Assembly (NCBI RefSeq): GCF_014648555.1
Contig: NZ_BMRI01000027.1
Coordinates: forward strand, 29,257 to 93,256
Source: Kitasatospora griseola
GTDB lineage: Bacteria > Actinomycetota > Actinomycetes > Streptomycetales > Streptomycetaceae
Reading direction: 5' to 3'
Length of the DNA: 64,000 nucleotides
A program made the translations under genes and the position numbers. Positions 1 through 7,878 of the stretch are shown here, one piece after another. The notes beneath the pieces are model-generated. The model did no database searches. It worked only from the letters and a program-made list of their open reading frames with translations, and was not told the origin of the DNA. Each line of letters begins with the position of its first letter. Position 1 is the stretch's first letter.

Positions 1-110
1 ATCACGTGCCGCGTGAAGGGGTAGTCGGCGAAGGCCCGGGCGAGGGTGTCGACCGCAGTGGGGACGTCGCCATCGGAGATGGGGCGCACGGAAGGCGCGT
101 TCTGGGACAT
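1..110 (-). CDS. GNAT-type N-acetyltransferase, N-terminal fragment (partial)
   Basis: The start codon is the ATG at 110-108 and the gene runs off the left edge, so only about 36 residues are visible. They read MSQNAPSVRPISDGDV and continue with a helix containing ARAFADYPFTRHV. This is the usual opening of GNAT-fold acetyltransferases: an 'IRP.S.GDV' beta strand, then an 'A.AFADDPF' helix. Substrate cannot be judged because the acetyl-CoA binding loop lies outside the window. It is tandem with, but about 85 nt downstream of, the response regulator gene and is probably a separate unit. Confidence 0.6.
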   Translation of the reverse strand, partial: MSQNAPSVRPISDGDVPTAVDTLARAFADYPFTRHV

Positions 111-195
111 TTTCACCGTTCGATCCTGACAGCGGGCCAGTTCCTCGACAAACGATTTCGACCGGACGCACGGCGGTGCCGGGCGCGGCCGCTCG

Positions 196-840
196 TCACG
201 CCCCGAGGTAGCGCAGCACGGCCAGCACCCGGCGGCTGTACCCGGCCGTGCGAGGCAGGTCGAGCTTGTCGAACAGGGTGTTCAGGTGCTTCTCGACGGC
301 GCTCAGCGACAGGTGCAGGCGCTGGGCGATCGCGGCGTTGGTGTGGCCCTCGGCGAGCGCCTCCAGCACGGTGCGCTCGCGCGGGGTGAGCCGGGCCAGC
401 GGGTCGGCGTGCTCGGTGCGCACCACCAGGCGGCGGACCACCTCGGGGTCGATCACCGCGCCGCCGGAGCCGACCCGGGTGAGCGCGTCCAGGAACTCCT
501 CCACCTCGGCCACCCGGTCCTTGAGCAGGTACCCGACCCGCTCCGCGCCGGACGCCAACAGCTGGGCGGCGTACCCGCGTTCGATGTGCTGGGAGAGCAC
601 CAGCACGCCGACCTCGGGCCGGCTCTCCCGGATCCGCACCGCGGCCCGCACCCCTTCGTCGGTGTGCGTGGGCGGCATCCGGATGTCGACCACCACCACG
701 TCCGGCGGCTCCGTGTCCACCGCGGCGAGCAGCGCCTCGGCGTCGCCGACGGCGGCCAGCACCTGGTGGCCCTCCTCGGCGAGCAGCCGGACCAGGCCCT
801 CCCGCAGCAGCGTCGAGTCCTCGGCGACGATCACCCGCAT
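196..840 (-). CDS. NarL/FixJ-family two-component response regulator
   Basis: A 214-residue cytoplasmic DNA-binding regulator. The N-terminal receiver domain (residues about 1-120) has the acidic pair in VIVAEDS, the phosphorylatable Asp in VVVVDIRMPP and the conserved Lys in YLLKDRV. The C-terminal LuxR-type helix-turn-helix contains LTPRERTVLEALAEG and a recognition helix with LSLSAVEKHLNTLF. The ATG at 840 overlaps the 3' end of the kinase gene by 10 nt, so kinase and regulator form a translationally coupled pair. Length is normal for the family. The regulated genes cannot be told from sequence. Confidence 0.95.
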   Translation of the reverse strand: MRVIVAEDSTLLREGLVRLLAEEGHQVLAAVGDAEALLAAVDTEPPDVVVVDIRMPPTHTDEGVRAAVRIRESRPEVGVLVLSQHIERGYAAQLLASGAERVGYLLKDRVAEVEEFLDALTRVGSGGAVIDPEVVRRLVVRTEHADPLARLTPRERTVLEALAEGHTNAAIAQRLHLSLSAVEKHLNTLFDKLDLPRTAGYSRRVLAVLRYLGA

Positions 841-1988
841 GGCAGCTCCGCAGTGACGACGGTGGGGCCCCCGGCGGGGCTGTGGACGTTCAGGGTCCCG
901 TCGAGCGCGGCGACCCGGCCGCGCAGCCCCGACAGGCCGCCGCCCGCCGGATCCGCGCCGCCCCGCCCGTCGTCCTCGACCCGGACGGTGAGCCGCTCGC
1001 CGTCCCGCTGCACGGCGACCTCGATCGCCCCGGCTGCGGAGTGCTTGGCGGCATTGGTGACGCACTCGCTGACCACGAAGTACGCGGCGGTGAGCACCGG
1101 CCCGGGCAGCGTCCCGCCCACCCGGTGACGCACTCGCAACGGGATCGGGCAGCGCTCGGCGAGACCGGTCAGCGCCTCGTCCAGGCCCAGGGTGTCCAGC
1201 GCGGACGGGTAGACCCGCCAGGCGACCTCGCGCAGCTCCGTGAGCACCTCGGCGGCCTCCCGGTGCGCCTGCCGCAGCAACTCGTCGGTCCGCTGCGGGT
1301 CCCCGCCGCGCCGGGCCCGGCCCAGCAGCAGCCGCAGCGCGACCAGCCGCTGCTGGACGCCGTCGTGCAGATCGCGCTCGATCCGCCGCCGCTCGGCGTC
1401 CACGGCGTGCAGCACGGCGGCCCGGCTGTCGGCGAGCTCGGCGATCCGCCGGCGCAGCAGCTCGGCCTCGGACGGGCCGAAGCACTCCCGGGCCAGCCGC
1501 GCGTCCAGCTCGGCCAGCGAGGCCAGGCCCTGCACGGCGAGGAACAGCAGGACGCCGCCCAGCAGCACCTGCCCGAGCAGATCCGCGACGCTCAGCGTGC
1601 CGCGCAGCACCCCCGCCGCGAGCAGCACCACCAGCACCGCCCCGAACCCGATCAGGCCCAGCACCAGGCCCGCCACCAGCCCGACACCGGTCCGCCGGGC
1701 CAGGTACCGCAGCACCTTCCGGCTGTCGGCCCGGTAGTGCTCGGGGAACCGGTCCCCGAACCACGTCACCCGCCGCGCCCGCTCCACCCCGGCCAGCCGG
1801 ACGACACCGCCCTGCCACGCGGTCCGGGCCCACGCCCCCGTGCCCGGCCAGGGCAGCAGCGGCCCCAGCAGCGCACCGGCCAGCACCAGGTACAGCGCGG
1901 CGAACGGCGCGGTCAGCATCCCCAGCAACCCGCCGACGGCCCGGCGCGGCACGGGAACGGTTTCCGTCACGATCGGTTCCTCCCCCAT
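831..1988 (-). CDS. Sensor histidine kinase (HisKA_3 type)
   Basis: A 385-residue membrane kinase and partner of the downstream response regulator. The N-terminal half has about four hydrophobic segments (near residues 17-45 and 105-165), as in the 'putative sensor' domain of actinobacterial kinases. The dimerisation/phosphoacceptor helix is seen in ERRRIERDLHDGVQQRL, where the His is the likely phosphorylated residue. The HATPase_c domain follows with an N box (SECVTNAAKHS) and G boxes (VEDDGRGGADP, GLSGLRGRV). The ATG at 1988 precedes the hydrophobic region by a short charged tail. The gene is divergent from the small gene at 2152, so the shared 160-nt gap should hold its promoter. Confidence 0.93.
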   Translation of the reverse strand: MGEEPIVTETVPVPRRAVGGLLGMLTAPFAALYLVLAGALLGPLLPWPGTGAWARTAWQGGVVRLAGVERARRVTWFGDRFPEHYRADSRKVLRYLARRTGVGLVAGLVLGLIGFGAVLVVLLAAGVLRGTLSVADLLGQVLLGGVLLFLAVQGLASLAELDARLARECFGPSEAELLRRRIAELADSRAAVLHAVDAERRRIERDLHDGVQQRLVALRLLLGRARRGGDPQRTDELLRQAHREAAEVLTELREVAWRVYPSALDTLGLDEALTGLAERCPIPLRVRHRVGGTLPGPVLTAAYFVVSECVTNAAKHSAAGAIEVAVQRDGERLTVRVEDDGRGGADPAGGGLSGLRGRVAALDGTLNVHSPAGGPTVVTAELPCG

Positions 1989-2151
1989 GGAACGAGAGCC
2001 TACTGTCCGTCATGATCGTCGGTTCGTCGAGGACTTGACGCATCGCCGAGAAGGACCCGCCACCGGCGGTGCCCGGGCTCTGCCCGCCGCCCGGACGGGC
2101 GCGCGAAATCCGGTGGCCGCCTTCTCCGCCGCGTCCCTAGGCTCAGCGGCC

Positions 2152-2373
2152 ATGGCCCACAACACTGTCGACCCGGCGACGATGACGCCGGAGATGGCGG
2201 CGCAGATCCGCGCCTGGCGCTGCGACGAGGACTACAGCCGGCGCACCGTGGCCCAGGCCGCGACCGACCTGTGGGGCTCCGACTGGGGCAGCAACCAGCT
2301 CTACGGCGAGGACCTCTGCAGGGCCGCGGCGAAGCTGCTGGGCGAGAACGTCGACCGGGAGCCGTGGAACTGA
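2152..2373 (+). CDS. Small hypothetical protein (73 aa)
   Basis: Not recognised. The frame starts MAHNTVDPATMTPEMAAQIRA and is rich in Ala, Asp and aromatic residues (WRCDEDYSRRT, LWGSDWGSNQLYGEDL). It has no signal peptide or membrane segment. The ATG at 2152 is chosen because the longer upstream frame covers the kinase promoter region and has unlike composition. The protein looks soluble, acidic and helical. It is divergent from the kinase and convergent with the DedA gene. Confidence 0.55.
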   Translation: MAHNTVDPATMTPEMAAQIRAWRCDEDYSRRTVAQAATDLWGSDWGSNQLYGEDLCRAAAKLLGENVDREPWN

Positions 2374-2441
2374 ACGGCCGGGTCTCGGATCCGGTGAGCG
2401 GACCGGACACCGGCGGCTCCCCGTGAGCGACCCCCTGCCGC

Positions 2442-2458
2442 CCGTCGTCGCCCGACGG
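2442..2458. terminator. Short hairpin between convergent genes
   Basis: CCGTCG (2442-2447) and CGACGG (2453-2458) form a 6-bp stem with a 5-nt loop, just 3' of both the 73-aa gene and the DedA gene. It is a weak candidate for a bidirectional terminator. Confidence 0.3.
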
Positions 2459-2469
2459 CGCCCGGCCGT

Positions 2470-3129
2470 TCAGCGGGCCCGGCGGTGCCGGGAGTCGCGG
2501 CTGCGCAGGCGCAGGCCCAGGTAGACCGCGATGGCGATCAGGGCGAGGACCAGGACGGTCTTGGAGAAGATGCCGACGTAGCCCTCGACCACGTCCCAGC
2601 GGTCGCCGAGGACGTAGCCGGCCATCACCAGCACGGTGTTCCAGGCGAGGCTGCCGACGGCGGTGAGGGCAGTGAAGCGGGCCAGGGCCATCCGTTCGAC
2701 GCCGGCGGGGACGGAGATCAGGCTGCGGAAGATCGGCACCATCCGGCCTAGCAGGACGGCCTTGGTGCCGTGCCGGGCGAACCAGGCTTCGGTGCGCTCC
2801 AGGTCGGAGACCTTGACGAGCGGGAGCCGGGCCCAGATCGCGTGCATCCGGTCGCGGCCGAAGACCGCGCCGAGCAGGTAGAGGGCGAGCGCGCCCGCCA
2901 CCGAGCCGGCGGTGGTCCAGCCGAGGGCGGACAGCAGGCTGAGGGTGCCGCGGCCGGCCGCGAAGCCGGTGAGCGGCAGGATCACCTCGCTGGGCAGCGG
3001 CGGGAACAGGTTCTCCAGGGCGATGGCGAGGCCGGCGCCGGGTCCGCCGAGGGTGTCGACCAGGCCGGCCGCCCAGCCGGCGACGCCGTCGGTGGGCGTC
3101 TGTGCGGTCGCCAGGGAAATGAGCTGCAT
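2470..3129 (-). CDS. DedA family membrane protein
   Basis: A 219-residue integral membrane protein of the DedA/SNARE-associated (VTT) superfamily. These proteins are linked to lipid flipping, proton-motive-force upkeep and envelope homeostasis; the substrate here is unknown. Visible signatures are the amphipathic entry FPPLPSEVILPLTGFAAG, where the Glu is typical, and the block WFARHGTKAVLLGRMVPIFR followed by SVPAGVERM, the family's most conserved stretch. Hydrophobic segments lie near residues 27-50, 60-85, 145-170 and 185-207, and the tail is Arg-rich. The ATG at 3129 gives the usual family length. It lies 190 nt downstream of the transglycosylase gene, behind a terminator, so it is likely transcribed separately. 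Confidence 0.93.
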   Translation of the reverse strand: MQLISLATAQTPTDGVAGWAAGLVDTLGGPGAGLAIALENLFPPLPSEVILPLTGFAAGRGTLSLLSALGWTTAGSVAGALALYLLGAVFGRDRMHAIWARLPLVKVSDLERTEAWFARHGTKAVLLGRMVPIFRSLISVPAGVERMALARFTALTAVGSLAWNTVLVMAGYVLGDRWDVVEGYVGIFSKTVLVLALIAIAVYLGLRLRSRDSRHRRAR

Positions 3130-3155
3130 GACCGGGTTCTCCTCAGATGGGCACT

Positions 3156-3178
3156 CCCCCGGGCGGTTCTCCCGGGGG
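3156..3178. other. GC-rich hairpin in the DedA leader
   Basis: CCCCCGGG (3156-3163) pairs with CCCGGGGG (3171-3178) across a 7-nt loop, 27 nt upstream of the DedA start. It could be a leader structure or a second terminator for the upstream gene. No role can be assigned from sequence. Confidence 0.35.
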
Positions 3179-3267
3179 CGTCACTCATCCTGGAATCCGC
3201 AGCTCAGCGGCGGTACGCGGTTTCCCACCCAGCCGGATTACGGGTTTCCGCACCCCCGGACACGCCG

Positions 3268-3300
3268 CGGCCCCCGGTGGAGGAGCTCCACAGGGGGCCG
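3268..3300 (-). terminator. Rho-independent-like terminator of the transglycosylase gene
   Basis: CGGCCCCC (3268-3275) pairs with GGGGGCCG (3293-3300). An inner TGGAG/CTCCA stem (78-82 with 86-90) stacks on it, giving a long hairpin about 20 nt past the transglycosylase stop. There is no T-run, as is usual in high-GC actinobacteria. Confidence 0.6.
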
Positions 3301-3318
3301 GGCGGCGGACGAGGCGAC

Positions 3319-4071
3319 TTAGTAGCCCCGCCAGTAGGCGCCGTAGCCACGGGCGGCGGCCATGTTGTCCATGGAGCCGTAGCGGGCGTCGCAGTAGCGC
3401 GAGCTGGCGATCAGGTTGTCGACGGGGTTCCGGATGTCGGTGTGACCGGGCAGCGCGTAGGCGCGGAAGGTCGGCTGGATCATCTGGGTCAGGCCGATCG
3501 ACGGGGTGCCGTTCTTGGCGTTGATGTCCCAGTTGTTGATCGCGTTCGGGTTGCCCGACGACTCGGCGATCGCCGCGGCGCGCATCGCCTTCGCGGACGG
3601 GACGGGCTTGCCGGCGGCGGCCAGCACGTCACGGGCCTCGGCGATCCAGCCGTCCAGGTTGTTCGCGTAGGTCGGCTTGGCGGGCGCCGGCGCGGGCTCC
3701 GGGGCCGGGGCCGGAGCCGGGGCGGGGGCAGGCGCGGGCTCGGGGGCCGGCTCGGGCTGCGGCTGCGGCTCGGGCTGGGGCTGGGGCTGGGGCTGCTCGG
3801 CGGGCTGCTGCTGCTCCTGCGGCTGCTGCTCCGGCTGGGGCTGCGGCTGCTGCTGGTCCTGCGGCTGCTGCTCGGCGTTCTGGCCGTCGGTGGCGACCGC
3901 CGCGGTCTCGGCCTTGGCAGGCGCCGGGGAGGCGACCGCCTGGCTCATGGGCAGCAGGGCGCCGACGGCGATGGCGCCGGCCAGGCCCACGCCGAGGAAG
4001 GCGTCGGGCATCCGGTGGTGGCCCATCCGGATCTGCGGCAGTCGGCCGAGATTGGTCTTGATGCGTCGCAT
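3319..4071 (-). CDS. Secreted lytic transglycosylase (SLT domain) with Pro-rich linker
   Basis: A 250-residue exported cell-wall enzyme that would cleave the MurNAc-GlcNAc bond of peptidoglycan. Residues about 18-45 form a signal/transmembrane segment (AFLGVGLAGAIAVGALLPM, then AVASPAPA). A long low-complexity linker follows (about 60-135), made of Gln/Pro/Glu then Ala/Pro repeats, of the kind used to cross the cell wall. The C-terminal SLT domain contains the catalytic Glu (E170) in AIAESSGNPNA and the partner motif SIGLTQMIQPTF. The ATG at 4071 opens an Arg/Lys-rich n-region. The upstream 720 nt hold no gene. The linker is coded by imprecise short repeats and may vary in length between strains. 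Confidence 0.92.
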   Translation of the reverse strand: MRRIKTNLGRLPQIRMGHHRMPDAFLGVGLAGAIAVGALLPMSQAVASPAPAKAETAAVATDGQNAEQQPQDQQQPQPQPEQQPQEQQQPAEQPQPQPQPEPQPQPEPAPEPAPAPAPAPAPAPEPAPAPAKPTYANNLDGWIAEARDVLAAAGKPVPSAKAMRAAAIAESSGNPNAINNWDINAKNGTPSIGLTQMIQPTFRAYALPGHTDIRNPVDNLIASSRYCDARYGSMDNMAAARGYGAYWRGY

Positions 4072-4542
4072 GTCGAGTACCTCCGAGAGTCGTGTTCCAG
4101 GTCACGCCGCACCCGGGCTGGACATGGCGGAACTCCGCGGTACTGCGGGGTTCCTCGGCCCGGGACGGCCGGCCCGGCGGCTCGTGCTCACCGGGGACGC
4201 GGCGCCGCACTGGTGTGTGGCGGTCTGCTGCGTCGTGAAGCCCCGTGAGCATCTGAACGGCTCGGGGCACAACCACGACATTGCCTGAGCCCCCAACCCG
4301 GCGGCAAACATCCCGAAATGGGGCACCTCGGACCCGTCGACCAGCCTGCTTCCCTTGCGCGACAAGGGATCTGGCGGCCCGCCGGGGCCGACTTTCCCAG
4401 CTGCTTATGAGGAGGCTCACAGGCCGCTCCCAGGAAGCGCCAACCCCGCCCGGCGACACGGAATTTGGGCCCGCGCCCAAGCGCGCCAAGGCCTCCGGGC
4501 CACCCCGGGCCCGCCGCCGGACCGCATCCGCCCGGCCCGCCC
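4072..4542. other. Gene-less stretch upstream of the transglycosylase gene
   Basis: No credible coding frame is seen on either strand. It should hold the promoter and leader of the transglycosylase gene. One clean dyad is visible: TCCCTTG (4351-4357) and CAAGGGA (4363-4369) with a 5-nt spacer, a possible operator. A c-di-AMP (ydaO) leader, common ahead of wall-hydrolase genes in Streptomyces, was looked for and not recognised. Confidence 0.4.
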
Positions 4543-4734
4543 TGTGACCCCGGCCACCGGCCGTCCGCTGTGGCCCGGCTCTCACCCCGGCCACCCGCCG
4601 CAGCCGCCCCGCCACCCGCCGCGCCCGACCTGTGACGGGGGCCACCGCCGACCCCCGCGAACGCCCCAGCCCGACTGTGGCCCGGGCCACCCGCACCGCC
4701 CCACCGCCGCCGCCCGGCTGTGACCGGGGCCACC
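4543..4734. repeat. Array of 14-bp palindromes, consensus GTGRCCSSGGCCAC
   Basis: Four near-identical sites occur: GTGACCCCGGCCAC (4544-4557), GTGACGGGGGCCAC (4632-4645), GTGGCCCGGGCCAC (4677-4690, a perfect palindrome) and GTGACCGGGGCCAC (4720-4733). Each is preceded by T and followed by C. A fifth, interrupted copy starts near 4569. The last site ends 60 nt before the AEC transporter start. The dyad symmetry and position suggest operators for a dimeric repressor, or a degenerate intergenic repeat family. Confidence 0.6.
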
Positions 4735-4792
4735 CGCCGACCCCGGCGAACGACCGTTCGGGCACGCCTGGTTGACTGCGGCGGGAGGTCAG

Positions 4793-5734
4793 GTGGAAGC
4801 GTTGGTCGCGGCGTTCGCGCCGATCTGGGTGCTGACGGCGGTCGGCTGGGCAGCCGGGCGGACCGGGCTGCTGGGCGGGGACGCCGAGACGGTGCTCGGC
4901 CGGTTCGTGTTCCACGTGGCGATGCCGGCCGCCCTGTTCACGGTGGTGGCCCGCACCGATCTGGCGGGGTTCGCCAACACCTCGATGCTGGCGTTCGCCG
5001 CCGGGACGCTGGTCGCCTCGCTGCTGGGCCTGCTGGCGGGCCGCCGCCTGTTCCCGCGCGGGTCCGCCGAGCGGACGGTGGCGGTGATGGCGGCGGGCTA
5101 CGTGAACTCGGGCAACCTCGGCATCCCGGTGGCCGCGCAGGTGCTCGGCGACGCGTCCTTCGTCGCGCCGGTGCTGCTGTTCCAGGTGCTGCTGGTGACC
5201 CCGGTCATGCTGGCGCTGCTGGACGCAGCCACCGGCTGTGCCGCCCGCCCGGCCGAGCGGCTGCGCCGGCTGGCGCTGCTGCCGCTGCGCAACCCGGTGA
5301 TCCTCGGCGCGGGCCTGGGCGCGGTGTTCTCGGCGGCGCACTGGCGGCTGCCCGGCCCGCTCGCGCACTCGGTGGACCTGCTGGGCGGCGCGGCCGTCCC
5401 CGCCGCGCTGGTCACCCTCGGCCTGTCCCTGCACACCCCGCCCGGCGCGGCCCCGCAGCGCCCGGACCGCGCCGAGCTGGCCGTCACGGTGCTGCTGAAG
5501 ACCGCCGTCCAGCCGCTGGCCGCGCTGGCGGTGGGCGCGCTGCTGCTGCACCTGCCGGGCCCGCAGCTGCTGGCGGCGGTGCTGCTGTCGGCGCTGCCGA
5601 CCGCGCAGAACGTGTACGTGTACGCGCGGCTGTACGGGGCGGCGCCGGTGCTGGCGCGCTCCTCGGTGCTGATCTCCACGCTGCTGTCGATGCTCACCCT
5701 GTCGGGCATCGCCTGGGCGCTGGGCGGACGTTGA
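4793..5734 (+). CDS. AEC family (auxin-efflux-carrier-like) transporter
   Basis: A 313-residue integral membrane protein with about ten hydrophobic helices in two halves, as in the AEC/BASS superfamily. These proteins export or import small organic anions such as malate or malonate; the cargo here is unknown. Family marks are PIWVLTAVGWAAGRTGLL at the N-terminus, the crossover stretch VNSGNLGIPVAAQ (Asn-Ser-Gly-Asn) near residue 105, and LSALPTAQNVYVYA near the C-terminus. The GTG at 4793 is preferred over an upstream TTG (4772) because GGGAGG lies 5 nt before it. The palindrome array just upstream suggests dedicated repression. Confidence 0.88.
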   Translation: MEALVAAFAPIWVLTAVGWAAGRTGLLGGDAETVLGRFVFHVAMPAALFTVVARTDLAGFANTSMLAFAAGTLVASLLGLLAGRRLFPRGSAERTVAVMAAGYVNSGNLGIPVAAQVLGDASFVAPVLLFQVLLVTPVMLALLDAATGCAARPAERLRRLALLPLRNPVILGAGLGAVFSAAHWRLPGPLAHSVDLLGGAAVPAALVTLGLSLHTPPGAAPQRPDRAELAVTVLLKTAVQPLAALAVGALLLHLPGPQLLAAVLLSALPTAQNVYVYARLYGAAPVLARSSVLISTLLSMLTLSGIAWALGGR

Positions 5735-5834
5735 CCGTCGACCGCCTGTGCGGCAGGTCACAGGCTTCGCCCCGGCCCGGCCCGCTCACGTAGAGTTCGC
5801 CGGTATCCATGGGGAGATAGAGGAAGCATCCGCA

Positions 5835-7334
5835 GTGACGAACGCGCAGACCCAGCCGGCCACCGAACCGGTCGAGGACGACATCGACTACGGCAAGGGC
5901 ATCGACCCCGAGCGCCTTGAGCTGTGCCTGAGCGTGATCGCCGAGCTGGACGAGATCCACGTGGACCACCCGGACGCGATCCGGATCCGGATGGCCGTCG
6001 GCGGGATCTTCCGCACGCTCAAGCAGCGCCGCCGCCAGGAGACCCGGGCCCGCAAGACCGCCAACGACCGCGCGGTGACGTCCAGGACCGCGACCGGCGC
6101 GCCGGGCCGGATCGACGACGAGACGGCGGGTGCGTTCGGTCTGACCACCGAGACCACCACCGAGCTGGCGGGGATCCTGGAGCGGGCCCGCTCCTGCTAC
6201 ATGTGCAAGCAGCGGTACACCGAGGTGGACGCGTTCTACCACCAGCTGTGCCGCAACTGCGCCGCGCTCAGCCGGCAGCGGCGGACCGCCCGCGCCGACC
6301 TGACCGGCAAGCGCGCACTGCTCACCGGCGGCCGCGCCAAGATCGGCATGTACATCGCGCTGTGCCTGCTGCGCGACGGCGCGCACACCACCATCACCAC
6401 CCGCTTCCCGAACGACGCGATCCGCCGCTTCTCGGCGATGCCGGACAGCGCCGACTGGATCCACCGCCTGAAGGTGGTCGGCATCGACCTGCGCGACCCG
6501 GCGCAGGTGATGGCGCTGGCCGACGAGGTCGCCGCGGACGGCCCGCTGGACATCCTGATCAACAACGCCGCGCAGACCGTGCGCCGCTCCCCCGCCGCCT
6601 ACCGGGAGCTGCTCGCCGCCGAGTCGGCGCCGCTGCCCGCCGGGGCGCTGCCCGCCTCCACGGTGATCGGCCGGTTCGGCTCCGGCGCGGTGGACGTGCC
6701 GGCGCTGCCCGGGCAGAGCCGCAACGAGCAGCCCGTGGTGAGCGCCGAGGAGGTCACCGCGCTGGCGCTGGTGACGGGCTCGGCCTCGCCGGAGCGGATC
6801 GCCGCGGGCACCGCGATCGACGCCGGCGGCCTGGTGCCGGACCTGGCGGACACCAACAGCTGGGTGCAGACCGTCTCCGAGGTCGGCCCGATCGAGCTGC
6901 TGGAGGTGCAGCTCTGCAACTCCACCGCCCCGTTCATCCTGATCAGCCAGCTGCGCCCGGCGCTGGCCGCGTCCCCGGCGCGCCGCAAGTACGTGGTGAA
7001 CGTGTCCGCGATGGAGGGCGTGTTCGACCGCGGCTACAAGGGCGCCGGCCACCCGCACACCAACATGGCGAAGGCCGCGCTGAACATGCTGACCCGCACC
7101 AGCGCGCAGGAGATGTTCGAGACCGACGGCATCCTGATGACCGCCGTCGACACCGGCTGGATCACCGACGAGCGCCCGCACCCGGACAAGATGCGCCTGC
7201 ACGAGGAGGGCTTCCACGCCCCGCTCGACCTGGTGGACGGCGCGGCCCGGGTGTACGACCCGATCGTCCGCGGCGAGCTGGGCGAGGACCTGTACGGTTG
7301 CTTCCTGAAGGACTACCAGAAGGGCAAGTGGTGA
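5835..7334 (+). CDS. Two-part protein: Cys4 zinc-motif N-terminus fused to a divergent SDR domain
   Basis: A 499-residue cytoplasmic protein. Residues 1-115 are charged and helical. Residues 121-142 carry CYMC...CRNC (C121, C124, C139, C142), a likely zinc ribbon. Residues about 155-495 are a short-chain dehydrogenase/reductase fold: the nucleotide loop reads LTGGRAKIG instead of TGxxxGIG, followed by the NNAA-type motif LINNAAQTV. At the position of the usual YxxxK the sequence is HPHTNMAKAALN, so the Lys is kept but the Tyr is replaced by Thr. Oxidoreductase activity is therefore uncertain. The GTG at 5835 is chosen for the AGGAA upstream and the loss of similarity before it. It overlaps the NUDIX gene by 4 nt. 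Confidence 0.8.
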   Translation: MTNAQTQPATEPVEDDIDYGKGIDPERLELCLSVIAELDEIHVDHPDAIRIRMAVGGIFRTLKQRRRQETRARKTANDRAVTSRTATGAPGRIDDETAGAFGLTTETTTELAGILERARSCYMCKQRYTEVDAFYHQLCRNCAALSRQRRTARADLTGKRALLTGGRAKIGMYIALCLLRDGAHTTITTRFPNDAIRRFSAMPDSADWIHRLKVVGIDLRDPAQVMALADEVAADGPLDILINNAAQTVRRSPAAYRELLAAESAPLPAGALPASTVIGRFGSGAVDVPALPGQSRNEQPVVSAEEVTALALVTGSASPERIAAGTAIDAGGLVPDLADTNSWVQTVSEVGPIELLEVQLCNSTAPFILISQLRPALAASPARRKYVVNVSAMEGVFDRGYKGAGHPHTNMAKAALNMLTRTSAQEMFETDGILMTAVDTGWITDERPHPDKMRLHEEGFHAPLDLVDGAARVYDPIVRGELGEDLYGCFLKDYQKGKW

Positions 7335-7804
7335 CGGACGCTCAACTCCCGGTCGGTCCGCACTCCCTGGCGCCGCTGGTCGGCGCGGGCGTGATCGTGC
7401 CGACCGGGGACGGCCGGGTGCTGATCGGACGGCGCACCACGGCCGGCGAGCCGCCGACCTGGAGCCTGCCGGGCGGCAAGGTCGACCACCCCGGCGAGTC
7501 GTTCGAGCAGGCCGCGGCCCGCGAGTTGGCCGAGGAGACCGGCATCGTGCTGCCCGCCGGGCAGATGCGGGTGCTGGCGGTGCTGCTCGACCACGAGCTG
7601 GGCCGGACCAGGGTGACGGCGGCGGTGCTGGCCCCGCCGAGCCTGGCCGAGGCGCTGGTCACCGAGCCGCACGCGTGCGCCGGCTGGGAGCGCGTCCCGG
7701 TGGACGCGCTGCCCGAGCCGATGTTCTACCCGTCCGCCCAGGTGCTGGCCGCCTGGCTGCCCGAGTACCGCGCCCCGGGCGGCACCTGGTGCTACCCCGC
7801 CTGA
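7331..7804 (+). CDS. NUDIX hydrolase
   Basis: A 157-residue enzyme expected to hydrolyse a nucleoside diphosphate linked to another moiety, using Mg2+. The Nudix box is seen as GGKVDHPGE followed by RELAEETGI. One extra residue sits between the first Gly and Glu compared with the GX5E consensus. The preceding strand (VIVPTGDGRVLIGRR) and the C-terminal WxP/YPS region fit ADP-ribose or 8-oxo-dGTP type members. The GTG start overlaps the SDR stop (GTGA), so the two proteins are probably made together and may share a substrate such as a nucleotide cofactor derivative. Confidence 0.9.
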   Translation: MTDAQLPVGPHSLAPLVGAGVIVPTGDGRVLIGRRTTAGEPPTWSLPGGKVDHPGESFEQAAARELAEETGIVLPAGQMRVLAVLLDHELGRTRVTAAVLAPPSLAEALVTEPHACAGWERVPVDALPEPMFYPSAQVLAAWLPEYRAPGGTWCYPA

Positions 7805-7878
7805 TGGCCGCCACGGCCGCCTGACGGGCCGTCACGCCGCTCTGGCGGGTGGGGTGTCGTCTTGTCCGGCGGGCGCCG

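Noticed and set aside
2770..4248. Long plus-strand open frame opposite the DedA and transglycosylase genes
   Set aside because: Codon bias belongs to the minus-strand genes, and the product is Gly/Arg low complexity mirroring the Pro-rich linker.
4072..4300. Possible ydaO (c-di-AMP) riboswitch ahead of the lytic transglycosylase gene
   Set aside because: The position fits, but the conserved paired and loop blocks of that class could not be found on the minus strand by eye. A covariance-model scan would decide.
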